From Phoronis pallida (Eukaryota; Phoronida; Phoronidae), in assembly GCA_028565715.1 (NCBI GenBank), contig JAOXYC010188578.1, forward strand, positions 1 to 10,971: a stretch of DNA of 10,971 nt. Reading direction: 5' to 3'. Position 1 is the stretch's first letter. Each line of letters begins with the position of its first letter. The translations under genes were made by a program, and so were the position numbers. Below the pieces are notes generated by a model that worked only from the letters and a program-made list of their open reading frames with translations, had not been told where the DNA came from and made no database searches. Shown in pieces: positions 1 through 7,390 of this stretch.

Positions 1-246
1 CAAAAATTAAACAATAATCACTATAAAAGAAATGAAATTAGAAAAGATTACAAATTGAAAGAATTTACAAAATTGAATTGGTGTGTTTTGACTTGATTGA
101 AAGTTTGGTAATCTGATACAGAAATATTTATGGTATATTTGACTTGGTTGTTTGTAGTAACAAAGGTGGTATGTTTTATGCATTGTTTGTTAGTTTTTGA
201 TTGCTTGCCATATTATTGGAATAGGTAAAAGACTACTAAATGTACT
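1..246. other. AT-rich non-coding sequence
   Basis: No convincing open frame, repeat or RNA gene was seen. The sequence ends at a possible splice acceptor (CTTGCAG, last base about 263) that lies inside the small frame beginning at 247. Confidence 0.5.
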
Positions 247-420
247 ATGACTTCTGACTTGCAGGATTTTGTAAATCAGTCCAAGAAAACTGAAAAACAC
301 CTGAAAGGGAGATCTGTGTTTTCTAAACAAAAAAATCTGCACTGTTTCACCCTTAGAAAAAATACCACACAATGGAGATTTCATATTAATTACATGATGG
401 CGTGTCATAACACATTGTAG
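247..420 (+). CDS. Unassigned small open frame, 57 codons, possibly a terminal exon
   Basis: An ATG-led frame of 57 codons begins MTSDLQDFVNQSKKTEKH and closes with TAG at 418. It is rich in Lys, Ser, Thr, Gln and Asn, with a late W-R-F-H-I-N-Y patch, which is less Phe/Ile/Leu-biased than frames arising by chance in AT-rich DNA. A splice acceptor (CTTGCAG, ending near 263) falls in frame with it, so it could equally be the 3' exon of a gene to the left, starting at Asp-Phe-Val. No poly(A) hexamer lies close downstream and no conserved domain was recognised. A longer frame covers the opposite strand (190-570), but its composition, dominated by Phe, Ile, Ser and His, looks like an antisense shadow. 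This may be chance. Confidence 0.25.
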   Translation: MTSDLQDFVNQSKKTEKHLKGRSVFSKQKNLHCFTLRKNTTQWRFHINYMMACHNTL

Positions 421-769
421 CATTGAACAATACAGCTGTGAGTTGTTCAAGGTGGAATTGAATATTAATAGTGGCTGGCACGGATTGATTAACCTGTAGT
501 TTTTTATTTGAAATGTGAAATGTGAAATGTGAATGGAGCTAGAATAAGAATGAAATATCTGAAAAATCATCTAAAGGTTTAGCATTGAATAATACACATG
601 TTTAATATGTCAATAAGTTTATCAATTATTTGTTAGAAATCTGGAAAAAATCACTAATTTAGCTTTTATGTGCATTAAATGACAGCACAGAAATCCATAC
701 AGTAACCTTTATTCACTGTAAAGGATTGTGCCTTGGGGTTTAATTTGATGGTTATGGTTTTAGAAATCA
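421..769. other. AT-rich non-coding sequence with a short triplet array
   Basis: Apart from three copies of the heptamer GAAATGT at about 510-530, nothing recognisable was seen. The heptamer array is too short to classify and probably reflects slippage. Confidence 0.45.
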
Positions 770-825
770 ATGTTCTTTTATACAATATCAATCATTAGTC
801 TGCTTTTTAGTAGGAAATATCAAGG
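770..825 (+). CDS. Candidate mini first exon ending at a GTAAGT donor
   Basis: ATG at 770 opens 18 codons (MFFYTISIISLLFSRKYQ) plus two bases, then meets GG|GTAAGT with the donor GT at 826-827. The exon would leave the frame in phase 2, the same phase as the two strong exons at 2926 and 8149. The peptide is a short hydrophobic stretch followed by Arg-Lys, so it could act as a signal or anchor, but it is very short. The donor sequence is near-ideal; the coding evidence is weak. An alternative is an internal non-coding exon, or a chance donor. A phase-2 ending at GTAA is partly self-selecting, because the T-A-A of the donor is itself the stop. Confidence 0.2.
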
Positions 826-827
826 GT

Positions 828-1789
828 AAGTGCATCAAATTCATAGATTCGTTGTCTAGGCTCAATTTACAGAGACTGCAGTTGAATTGAACTCCTTGAG
901 GCTGAAACTAGAGAATGTTTTTTTTTTAAACTTTGTAATACATGTGAATTATTAAGTGTGTTTTTTTGGTCATTATGAAAATACTTAGTGCGTGTCAAAA
1001 TGTTTTGTGATGGCTTAACTAAAAGGTATAGAATTAGTTTAATTTTTGAGGAATTCTTTTATATAAGATATTTAATCCCCTGAAGTGACAAATAAAATGC
1101 ACATTCACTACCAAGTAAAAACCGACTTTATATCAGGTTTGAGTTTTTAGTGAAACATTCCATGACATTTTTTTCACGCAAATGATGCATGGTCACGGAT
1201 TATTTAACTGACATTGATTTAATTTAATTTTATGATTAAAAATATTTTAACAGTAGGCCCTAGTTAAAAAACTTTTTTCGATGAATGCAATGAAGATGAG
1301 TTATGACAGATGACAAAGCTGTCTGCTTGACCTTGTCATGGTAACCCTATTGAATCAGATCATTGATAGATAGACCTCTTGATAATCCTCTTAAATATTG
1401 CATTGAATAGTCCATGTTTGTTTACTTACAGATTAGATGCTGTTCTTGGCAGGTGGGTGACAGACTGCTATTCAAATTGGTGGTTGATTATGTAACAGTT
1501 AGTAGAATGAATACACACATATAATAGTTGACTTAGTGCACAGTGTGGAGCTGGACATCTCTGGTCAGAGAAGCTGATTGTGTGACAGTGAGGATAGTCA
1601 AATTTTAGACAGGAATGAGAGAGTAGTGTTCCATTCAGGTGACTAAGACTGCTAGTGTCTTAGAGGACTCAACTGATTAGTGTGGTGTTTTGAATTGGAT
1701 ACAGCTCAGAACAGTCACAAGATATTTCATGACATGCTCATGAGTAGGAGGGCAGAAGCGGACTCAACAGTTGATTGACCAGAAACTTT
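828..1789. other. Non-coding stretch with a strong splice acceptor; possible 5' leader
   Basis: No long open frame is present. TTTGTTTACTTACAG ending at 1431 is a good-looking acceptor, and CAG|GTGGGTG follows about 20 bases later as a possible donor, so a microexon or an untranslated exon is possible. From about 1440 to 1789 base composition is less AT-biased and the runs of T are fewer, as expected of transcribed leader sequence before the ATG at 1790. This is inference only. Confidence 0.25.
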
Positions 1790-1896
1790 ATGGATTTTGA
1801 AGGTAGTGATTCTGATGCAAATGCTCAAACCAGGAAACGCTATTTCAAAGAGAAATCACGTATTGATTTGATGGTTTATGTGAAAGGATCCATGTA
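1790..1896 (+). CDS. Candidate short first exon or small ORF, 35 codons
   Basis: ATG at 1790 has an in-frame TGA six codons upstream. The frame begins MDFEGSDSDANAQTRKRY, an acidic head followed by a basic segment (R-K-R-Y-F-K-E-K-S-R) and then I-D-L-M-V-Y-V-K-G. The balanced charged composition is unlike chance frames in this DNA. It meets TAA at 1894, where AT|GTAATT is a possible but weak donor that would again give phase 2. The L-M-V-Y-V-K-G tail faintly resembles R-M-V-H-R-K and R-L-V-H-G-K in the exons at 2926 and 8149. The Kozak context is poor at -3 (T) but has G at +4. It may be an alternative first exon, a stand-alone small ORF, or chance. Confidence 0.3.
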
Positions 1897-1909
1897 ATTG
1901 ATACAAGTC

Positions 1910-1992
1910 GAGCCTACACTAAAACACACCAAGCGAGCCTGCCCACACTCAAACACACCCAGCGAGCCTGCCTACACTAAAACACACCAAGC
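1910..1992 (+). repeat. Short minisatellite, three units of 25, 29 and 29 bp
   Basis: Three consecutive units start GAGCCT (at 1910, 1935 and 1964) and end ACACACC(A/C)AGC. The first unit lacks four bases after GAGCCT, giving 25 rather than 29 bp. The array is much richer in C than its surroundings and begins 13 bases after the TAA of the 1790 frame. The plus strand carries almost all the C, so the array is strongly strand-skewed. Confidence 0.8.
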
Positions 1993-1999
1993 CATGAAC

Positions 2000-2925
2000 A
2001 CATTGACATTTGTTGGAGTATGTCTGTAAATGAAATGGAATCACAAGTTAGTGGATTTTTATTGACCACTTCTTCCTGCACTGTGTGCTTAGTAAACATG
2101 TAAAACAGAGCCTTGATGGATTCTTTATACAAATATTAATCAACCCATTTCTCTACAAGTGTGTTTAGCAGCTACTGGCTCGTTAATTCAATCTACTGCA
2201 GTCTTTGTTTTGGATTCAGGTTTGGAATTAAGGATATTCGGTGGCGTATTTTATTTAGGCCATTTTTAAACAGTTTGAAATCGTCCATATTGAGACTGGA
2301 TTCTTCAAATATATGTCGGAACGGAATTTACAACTTCAAGCTTGTGGTTTGAATTTAAAATGCAGGTTTGGAAATGGCCTATATTTTTGGTTTGAAAGAA
2401 TTATATCTATTGTGACAGTTACAAGAGCAGCATCATCTTGATCAGACATTAGATTTCACAAAATTCAACATCTGTATGATATTCGGCTATTATGATTATC
2501 ATTTTGATTTCACTTCAATTCATGCATGATATTTATAGCCGTGCCTGAGAATCAGAGATGACACACTATTATGAATACATTCAATAAACCTGATCATTGG
2601 TGTTTCTGATTGTGGAAGTCAAATAAAACAGTCTTTGTTCTGCTTGGATATTGGACTATTTATAGGAAGCCACTGTAAAGAAAGGAGACCATTTATCAAG
2701 ATCTCTCGAGTGGGTATGATTAGACCCAAATAGCCCTGTGTGGCAATAACTTTATGATAGGCCACTCTTATACTGACACTTGACGATCAAGCCATCCCAG
2801 ACTGCGCTAGGTACTTAGTGAGTAGGAAGAAAGTCGCAAAATACTGACATTGTCTTGATAGATGAAGAGTGAAGGTTCTTAGCAGGTTGTCAGGATCTTT
2901 TAACTACCAAGTCAGAACTTAAGAC
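2000..2925 (+). other. Probable untranslated or intergenic sequence before the 2926 exon
   Basis: No credible coding frame is seen; the frame at 2161 uses a GTG start and has no coding character. Two AATAAA hexamers occur (2583 and 2621), the second followed by a GT-rich stretch. From about 2640 onward the sequence is less AT-biased and leads into the ATG at 2926, consistent with a 5' leader. TATTTATAGG near 2656 is a loose TATA-like element. Confidence 0.3.
2583..2626 (+). terminator. Two AATAAA poly(A)-type hexamers
   Basis: AATAAA occurs at 2583-2588 and 2621-2626, with a T/G-rich stretch after the second. This is the arrangement of an animal cleavage and polyadenylation site, and could end a transcript running from the 1790 region. 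In DNA this AT-rich single hexamers are common by chance, so the pair plus the GT-rich tail is only modest evidence. Confidence 0.25.
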
Positions 2926-3164
2926 ATGGATCCATCAAATTCCATGGCAAATTGTGTGGGATTTCGCGGAAACAAGATAAAAATTGACAGAAGCTTGAGG
3001 GAGCCTCACAATGCCACCATTTCCCGTATCTACTCGGGATTTGGTGTACGAGTGAGGATGGTGCATCGCAAGGAGAAGCAAGGCTCACAGAATATACCAA
3101 CAGTTCAGGAGCTCATTGATAAACTAATGAACAAACAACATGTTCTTGAGTTTGATACGAGAAG
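2926..3164 (+). CDS. First coding exon of an unidentified gene, 79 codons plus 2 nt
   Basis: ATG at 2926 sits in a good initiation context (G at -3, G at +4), with an in-frame TAA two codons upstream. The frame runs 79 codons and stops being coding exactly at AG|GTAAGT, donor GT at 3165-3166, phase 2. The peptide begins MDPSNSMANCVGFRGNK, has a basic stretch, then S-G-F-G-V-R-V-R-M-V-H-R-K-E-K-Q-G-S-Q at about 43-61, and an amphipathic helix-like T-V-Q-E-L-I-D-K-L-M ending L-E-F-D-T-R-R. There is no signal peptide or membrane segment. A strand, loop, then helix order fits the start of a ubiquitin-like beta-grasp fold (doublecortin-type domains end with a similar helix then R-R), but the diagnostic residues are absent and I do not assign it. 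The V-R-V-R-M-V-H-R-K patch recurs in the exon at 8149, which has the same donor and phase. The remaining exons would lie to the right. Confidence is good for a real exon, low for function. Confidence 0.7.
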
Positions 3165-3170
3165 GTAAGT
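3165..3170 (+). promoter_or_regulatory. Splice donor GTAAGT of the 2926 exon
   Basis: GAAG|GTAAGT matches the consensus 5' splice site at every position from -2 to +6. The TAA inside it is what closes the reading frame, so the exon ends in phase 2. Confidence 0.75.
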
Positions 3171-4300
3171 GGTTTTGTTGATTGAATATATACCTTGATG
3201 TCAGACGTGACTGAGTAAGGGTTGAAATGTGATAATTCTTTTTTAATTATAAATGTGAAACGAAAACCTCAGAATGTAACCCCACTGGGAATGCATTCAA
3301 TTTTAACATGATTTCTGCTGACAATTTCACAACCACATATTTTGTTTCTTGTCGCAACTTAAAACCCTGATCTTTTAATCTCAGTATTGAGTATTGCAAT
3401 AACATATTGATGGATGTTAAACATTTTCAGAGCTTCGTGAATAAATGTTAAAGAAAATCATAACTCATGATGTCAGTTCTTATTTTTACAGATTGATCTG
3501 ATGTGTTTCACATATGGCATTTTGTCAACATGTTTGTCCGATTTGGTTTCATCTCCCTGTGTTTGTAATTATTTAACATCTTTTTTAAGAGAGTATAGAT
3601 TGGGATAAGTCCCTCAGCCAAACAAGTTTTATTAAATTTTCCAGGCTGCTGATTTTCCTGAGCGTTTTTTCATATCCACGAAAAAACCAAACTTTCCCAC
3701 TGGTTGGTGACTCAGTTAAATGAATAGTATTTTCAGGTTCAAAGTTGAAAGATGTTAGAAATCTCATTATTATTCTTCAGGATGTCCAATATTCATTCAC
3801 TTTTCAACATTATTTACACACACTATGAAGGGCACTTTTATATCAAATTTTATTTCAGAATTGATTTTCTTAATTAAGAAATTCATTCATAAAGAACACA
3901 TTTTATATCTATTTCATGCATTGTAGCCTCGAAAAGATGGGAGAAAACATTCCTGTCCTTAACATTTAAAACCAACGAACTGTCTTTATCAGCTGAGGTT
4001 GGTTCATAATCTAAAGAAGCTATCATAGTTAAGTCATTTATTACTAATATCGTCTTATCATTTGACAACAATTTGTTTTATATTCTTACCTGTTCAAACA
4101 GAATTCAAAGATAAAATGGTGCTGCACTGACTGCGTGTATTTTAAAATTGTTGCAGAAAATTGGATGTTTAGCAAGCAGTTTAATGAAGCAATACAAAAA
4201 TATAGAATTAACAAACACGAAAAAATAGAATAATAAACTTTCTTTAAAATATATTAAAATGTCACTCTTGTGCTGACGTGATATAATTTAAACGATATAA
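3171..4300. other. Intron-like AT-rich sequence
   Basis: No convincing exon was found. Acceptor-like strings (TTTTTACAG ending 3491, TTATTCTTCAG ending 3780, TTTATTTCAG near 3859) are not followed by open frames with coding character. A minus-strand frame at 3883-4071 has an acidic, mixed composition but lacks a proper ATG near its start and has no partner exon that I can see. A minus-strand consensus donor (CAG|GTAAGA) lies near 4090 without a supported exon. Confidence 0.45.
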
Positions 4301-4370
4301 AATCCAGAGCTTTCGAATGTGTATTCTTCTTCAATGGCGTTACAATTTACAAACTTTGTTTTAACGCTGG
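4301..4370 (-). other. Hammerhead-like double hairpin, possible Penelope-type element remnant
   Basis: Read on the minus strand, a stem GCGTTA/TAACGC (4362-4367 with 4337-4342, 19-base loop) is followed by TTGAAGA, then a short stem GAAT/ATTC (4323-4326 with 4315-4318, 4-base loop), then GAAAGC. The order stem, (C)TGANGA, stem, GAAA is the conserved core order of hammerhead ribozymes, which are known in Penelope-like retroelements. Here the first base of the core is T rather than C, and the closing stem is not evident. It is best read as a decayed copy or a chance match. Confidence 0.2.
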
Positions 4371-4577
4371 CGATCGGCCTTTTTAAAACTTTCTTCCTTG
4401 GATGATATTATTGACTGTTGAGTTTTAAAATTATTGAAGATATTTCTATCCAGGTACATATTTACAATTTAATGTTCTCAAATAACCTGAGCATTTTAAA
4501 TTAAAATTAAAAAAATGTATTAAATCCAGCCGAAGCTTTCATTGAGACATTTCCTTTGAACTAATGGTTATTTTTTT

Positions 4578-4763
4578 TCATTGAACACAATACTGTGTTA
4601 GTACGCCCACAATTTTGAGGTTAACTTTTTCATAATTTCTAAAATGTCTTACGGTGTCCGCATCTAAGTCCTGGTACAGGTTTATGAATGCCATGCATGA
4701 TAAAATGAAGCACAAGGTATATAAAATCAAATATATTATTCTCCTTGATCTTCGGATTTCCAC
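4578..4763 (-). pseudogene. Left copy of a membrane-anchor coding segment, start codon lost
   Basis: Reading leftward, the frame runs V-E-I-R-R-S-R-R followed by I-I-Y-L-I-L-Y-T-L-C-F-I-L-S-C-M-A-F and N-L-Y-Q-D-L-D-A-D-T-V-R, ending at TGA. A basic R-R-S-R-R cluster before about 18 hydrophobic residues, then a polar stretch, is the layout of a type II (signal-anchor) membrane protein, as in Golgi glycosyl- or sulfotransferases; that family link is only an analogy. At the position of the ATG in the right copy this copy has ATT, so its start is missing. It keeps an open frame longer than the other copy (through L-K-I-V-G-V-L-T-Q-Y). Either a dead fragment or an exon entered from elsewhere. Confidence 0.45.
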
Positions 4764-5294
4764 ATCAATCTAAGACAGGGGACACAATGAATAAAATGAA
4801 ATGGCGCGACAATTTTCACAAAAGTCTGCATAGGTGTGAAAAGGTGTGACAATCAACAAACATGAGTGACACCTGGCAGAAATAAACTACACAAAGCAAC
4901 TGAAGATACCAGAATTACGCATATAACATCAAAATCCTACTGAGACTAGTGTTCTGAGAACTTTAAAATACAGGGATGTTTATTTATAAACCACCAGGTG
5001 TCACTCGTGTTTGTTGATTGTCACACATTTTCACACCTATGTAGACTTGCGTACTTGTGTTTGAACTGTCGTGCAATTTCATTTTATTCATCGTGTTCCT
5101 CTTGGATGGATGTGGAAATCCGAAGATCAAGGAGAATAATATATTTGATTTTATATATCTTGTGCTTCATTTTATCATGCATGGCGTTCAGAGACCTGTA
5201 CCAGGACTTATGTACTGACACCATAAGACTTCCGAGGTTATGTAAAAAGTAAACCTCAAAATTGTGAGCGTAAAACACAGTATTGTGTTCAATG
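4579..5294. repeat. Large inverted repeat, arms ~300 bp, spacer ~117 bp
   Basis: The arm at 4579-4876 is the reverse complement of the arm at 4994-5294, with scattered substitutions and a few one- to several-base indels; similarity by eye is roughly 80-90 percent. The inner ends meet at CCAGGTGTCACTC and the outer ends at GTGTTCAATG. The spacer is 4877-4993. No target-site duplication is visible at the outer edges (poly-T on the left, TATATGAAGG on the right), and the ends do not look like transposon termini. Each arm contains the same membrane-anchor reading frame. An inverted segmental duplication of an exon, or capture by a fold-back element, would both explain it. Confidence 0.9.
5106..5252 (+). 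pseudogene. Right copy of the membrane-anchor segment, truncated by a 1-base indel
   Basis: ATG at 5106 opens MDVEIRRSRR, then a hydrophobic segment I-I-Y-L-I-L-Y-I-L-C-F-I-L-S-C-M-A-F (about residues 11-28), then R-D-L-Y-Q-D-L-C-T-D-T-I-R. After that, a one-base loss relative to the left copy shifts the frame and it ends at TAA after 48 codons. The membrane segment and the L-Y-Q-D-L patch are kept in both copies. The two copies carry complementary damage: this one keeps the ATG but breaks downstream, the left one keeps the downstream frame but has lost the ATG. No splice donor with consensus sequence follows. A relic of a first exon encoding an N-terminal signal-anchor is the likely reading. 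Confidence 0.45.
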
Positions 5295-5546
5295 TATATG
5301 AAGGATCCGGAAAACCGACTGCCAAATTACAAAAACATCGGATATTTTTTTATAAATATTTTTAGAGTAATACTTGAATTGGAAATTCATACCTTATAAC
5401 AAAAATTAAACTTAAAGAAACTTGTTAATTAACTCAAACTATTAATTATGTACTTATAAACCTTATCATAATATACTGAATATATTTCTTAAGGATTTTA
5501 TTAACTTACGTAATTACCTCAAGAGTTTCATTATCTTCCTATGTAA
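5295..5546. other. Very AT-rich spacer
   Basis: Nothing recognisable; the sequence is strongly AT-rich with no open frame and runs into the 81-bp tandem array. Confidence 0.5.
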
Positions 5547-5758
5547 TGTAGTTAATTAAAAGAAATTTATAAGGAGGAAATATTTATTTAAAAGCTTTTA
5601 ATTTCAAACTCAATTATTACTCTTTAAAGTGTAGTTATTAAAAATATTTCTATGGCGGAAATATTTCTTTAAAAGCTTTAATTGCAAACTCAATTATTAC
5701 TCTTTAAAGTGTAGTTAATAAAAATATTTCTATGGAGGAAATATTTCTTTAAAAGCTT
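5547..5758. repeat. AT-rich tandem repeat, period ~81 bp, about 2.6 copies
   Basis: The anchor GGAAATATTT recurs at 5576, 5657 and 5737 (spacings 81 and 80), and TGTAGTTA at 5547, 5630 and 5710. Each unit includes AAAAGCTTT and CAATTATTACTCTTTAAAG. Copies 2 and 3 differ at only a handful of positions, whereas the first is more diverged. The array is short and uniform, and no element ends are visible. Confidence 0.85.
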
Positions 5759-6258
5759 AGTGTGGATTAATAAATTTCCATTTAAATACTCAGGTCATTT
5801 GAGCACATTATGTATAGAACACCCGGAGATTAAACCATTGATTTCAACAAACTGCTGTGTGTTTTTATTATTCTAAACAAAAGAAAGTTTCATAAAAGGC
5901 ATAAAGCTGCAAAGGCTTATACTTTTATTGAAATACAATTCATTACTGAAATTCATATAGCCCCATGTTTATAGTTTGGACCCACATGCTAAGAGTAACT
6001 AAACTAGGGTTTGTTGTTGATTGTTTGCATTGAGTTGAGGTTGGTGAAAGTACAGTTACCTGAACATCAAATTACATGTGTTCTTGCTATATAGCGTACC
6101 TGATATTTTACCTGTGTGGAGTGAGATTCAGGATTTACTTATGGTGACTTTTTGCGGCTTGCATTGTTTGCACCTGTGATTCTACCTGTCATTTACTACT
6201 AGTTGACACAGCGTTTCCTGTATTTAAACTTTGATGATGAACATTTAATGTGTCGAGA
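5759..6258. other. Intron-like sequence, start of a YACCTG-rich stretch
   Basis: No coding frame with support. From about 6057 onward TACCTG/CACCTG hexamers appear repeatedly on the plus strand (see the separate entry). Confidence 0.4.
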
Positions 6259-7078
6259 ATGGATGAAGAAACTACTCTTAAATATAACAGCAGGGAATGT
6301 TTAGACCAACATATCATGGATAATTTTGGTCTTAGACTTGGTTGTTGGTGACAAATCTTGAATCTCACTGTCATTGATGATTTCAAGGTGTATCATATTG
6401 ATGAGGAAGGTGTACAACCACTTCAGACTGTGATGAATCGAATGTCATTTAGTATTGATAAAGGGTGGGTCATTTACCTGGAATAACTGTGGACAAATCG
6501 GTGCATGATTTGTCAAATCAGTGCTTATTGGTTACACCTGGAGTAAAACATTCATGAAAGGCGAGATCACTAAGTTGCAGATATTGCGTGCCATCTTTCA
6601 TGTACGTTTCATTAGACTTGAAGCTGTGTGGGATGTCACTACAATTTGTTGGTTGATTAAACTTTGATGAAAGGTGTGACATTGTTATACATTCATTTCA
6701 AGCTGTGATATATGGTGTAGACTGTATTTAACACACAATGTTGATTGGCATGCTTGGGGTGTATGAAGCATGATATGCACATAGTCATAGTCCTTGTAAT
6801 ACGGTAGTAATTCGCCAGACCCTGGTTTAAATAGACAACTGAGTGGAGACAATGTTTGCCTTGTGACAGAACTATCAGATACAATTTCCTTTGGCATTAT
6901 GTGAAATTGGCCAACATTTATTGGTATCTTTGGAAGCAAATATGAGATTTACACCTGTTGATTTATAAGTGTTTTGTGAGGCTATGGTACATAGTTACTG
7001 ATGTCAGTCTCGGATAGATAGACTCGCTGGTCCGTTGGGAACTATGGATGTACGTTTTACATTGATGAGATTCACCTG
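6057..7078 (+). promoter_or_regulatory. Cluster of YACCTG hexamers in one orientation
   Basis: TACCTG or CACCTG occurs on the plus strand with ACCTG at about 6058, 6098, 6110, 6184 and 6476 (TACCTG) and 6172, 6536, 6953 and 7074 (CACCTG). Nine in about 1 kb, all on one strand, is more than expected for AT-rich DNA. CACCTG is the E2-box bound by Snail/ZEB-type zinc-finger and some bHLH factors in animals. An old degraded repeat could also cause it. No binding is shown by sequence alone. Confidence 0.2.
6259..6351 (+). CDS. Candidate small open frame, 30 codons
   Basis: ATG at 6259 has A at -3 and G at +4, a strong initiation context, and an in-frame TGA seven codons upstream. The peptide starts MDEETTLKYNSRECLDQHIM and ends F-G-L-R-L-G-C-W before TGA. 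The composition is mixed and charged. TG|GTGACA at the end is a poor splice donor that would give phase 2, the phase used by the two strong exons. It could be a weakly used alternative first exon, a small ORF or chance. Confidence 0.2.
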   Translation: MDEETTLKYNSRECLDQHIMDNFGLRLGCW

Positions 7079-7195
7079 AAATAAATGGTGTGTATTTAAA
7101 CTTGGTCAAGAATTCAGCAATAATCATCTCTTGGATATCTTGGGCGTTTTAGATCTAGTTGTTCTCTTGAAAGGTAAGGGTTTTTATAGTTTTTT
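6352..7195. other. Intron-like sequence with one isolated strong donor
   Basis: No supported exon. AAAG|GTAAGG (donor GT at 7174-7175) is a good donor, and an acceptor-like TTCAG ends at 7117, so an untranslated exon of about 56 bases is conceivable. In the phase-2 frame there is a stop at 7121 and no ATG. Confidence 0.35.
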
Positions 7196-7390
7196 ATGGA
7201 AGTTCAAAAATCAGAACGCCTTCAGAAAAGTTTGCATGATATTTTTGAACAAACAAACTATTTTTGGACTGTTGAACATCAAGACATTTGCATTGAGATT
7301 ACTCAAAGCTTAACTATGGAGCATTTTTTTAAGGATGAAAAGTCCTCCAACCATGTTCATCAAGAAAAACAAGGAAGTCAATTAATTTGA
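7196..7390 (+). CDS. Unassigned open frame echoing the 2926 exon
   Basis: ATG at 7196 has an in-frame TAG three codons upstream and opens 64 codons beginning MEVQKSERLQKSLHDIFEQ, ending at TGA. It is rich in Glu, Gln, Lys and His, soluble, with an amphipathic start. Near its end it reads V-H-Q-E-K-Q-G-S-Q-L-I, against V-H-R-K-E-K-Q-G-S-Q-N-I in the exon at 2926. Six residues in a row (EKQGSQ) are shared although four of the six codons differ, including AGT versus TCA for Ser. No consensus donor ends the frame, and the Kozak context is weak (T at -3). It could be a decayed duplicate of the 2926-type exon, or an independent small ORF; the match may be chance. Confidence 0.3.
   Translation: MEVQKSERLQKSLHDIFEQTNYFWTVEHQDICIEITQSLTMEHFFKDEKSSNHVHQEKQGSQLI

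Noticed and set aside
190-570. Longest open frame of the window, minus strand, 126 codons
   Set aside because: Composition is dominated by Phe, Ile, Ser and His with no domain-like pattern, and it lies antisense to a frame with better composition at 247-420.
1910-1992. CRISPR-like array
   Set aside because: The three units are directly adjacent with no unique spacers, in a eukaryotic context; it is a minisatellite.
2926-3164. Assigning the 2926 exon to a doublecortin-type or other beta-grasp protein
   Set aside because: The strand, helix, R-R order is suggestive, but the diagnostic residues are not present in this exon and the rest of the domain lies outside the window.
3883-4071. Minus-strand frame with an acidic, mixed composition
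   Set aside because: The first codon is TTG; the first ATG lies well inside. No splice sites or partner exon support it, although the D-Y-E-P-T-S-A-D-K-D stretch is not typical noise.
4579-5294. Terminal inverted repeats of a complete DNA transposon
   Set aside because: The spacer is only about 117 bp and has no transposase frame, no target-site duplication is visible, and the arms themselves carry the reading frame.
6189-6939. Minus-strand frames at 6189-6386 and 6685-6939
   Set aside because: Low-information composition, no splice support and no recognisable motif; the first overlaps a plus-strand frame with a stronger start.
7117-7175. Possible exon between TTCAG and AAAG|GTAAGG
   Set aside because: The donor is good, but no frame through it has an ATG, and the acceptor is short of pyrimidines. 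It could be an untranslated exon, but the sequence alone does not show it.
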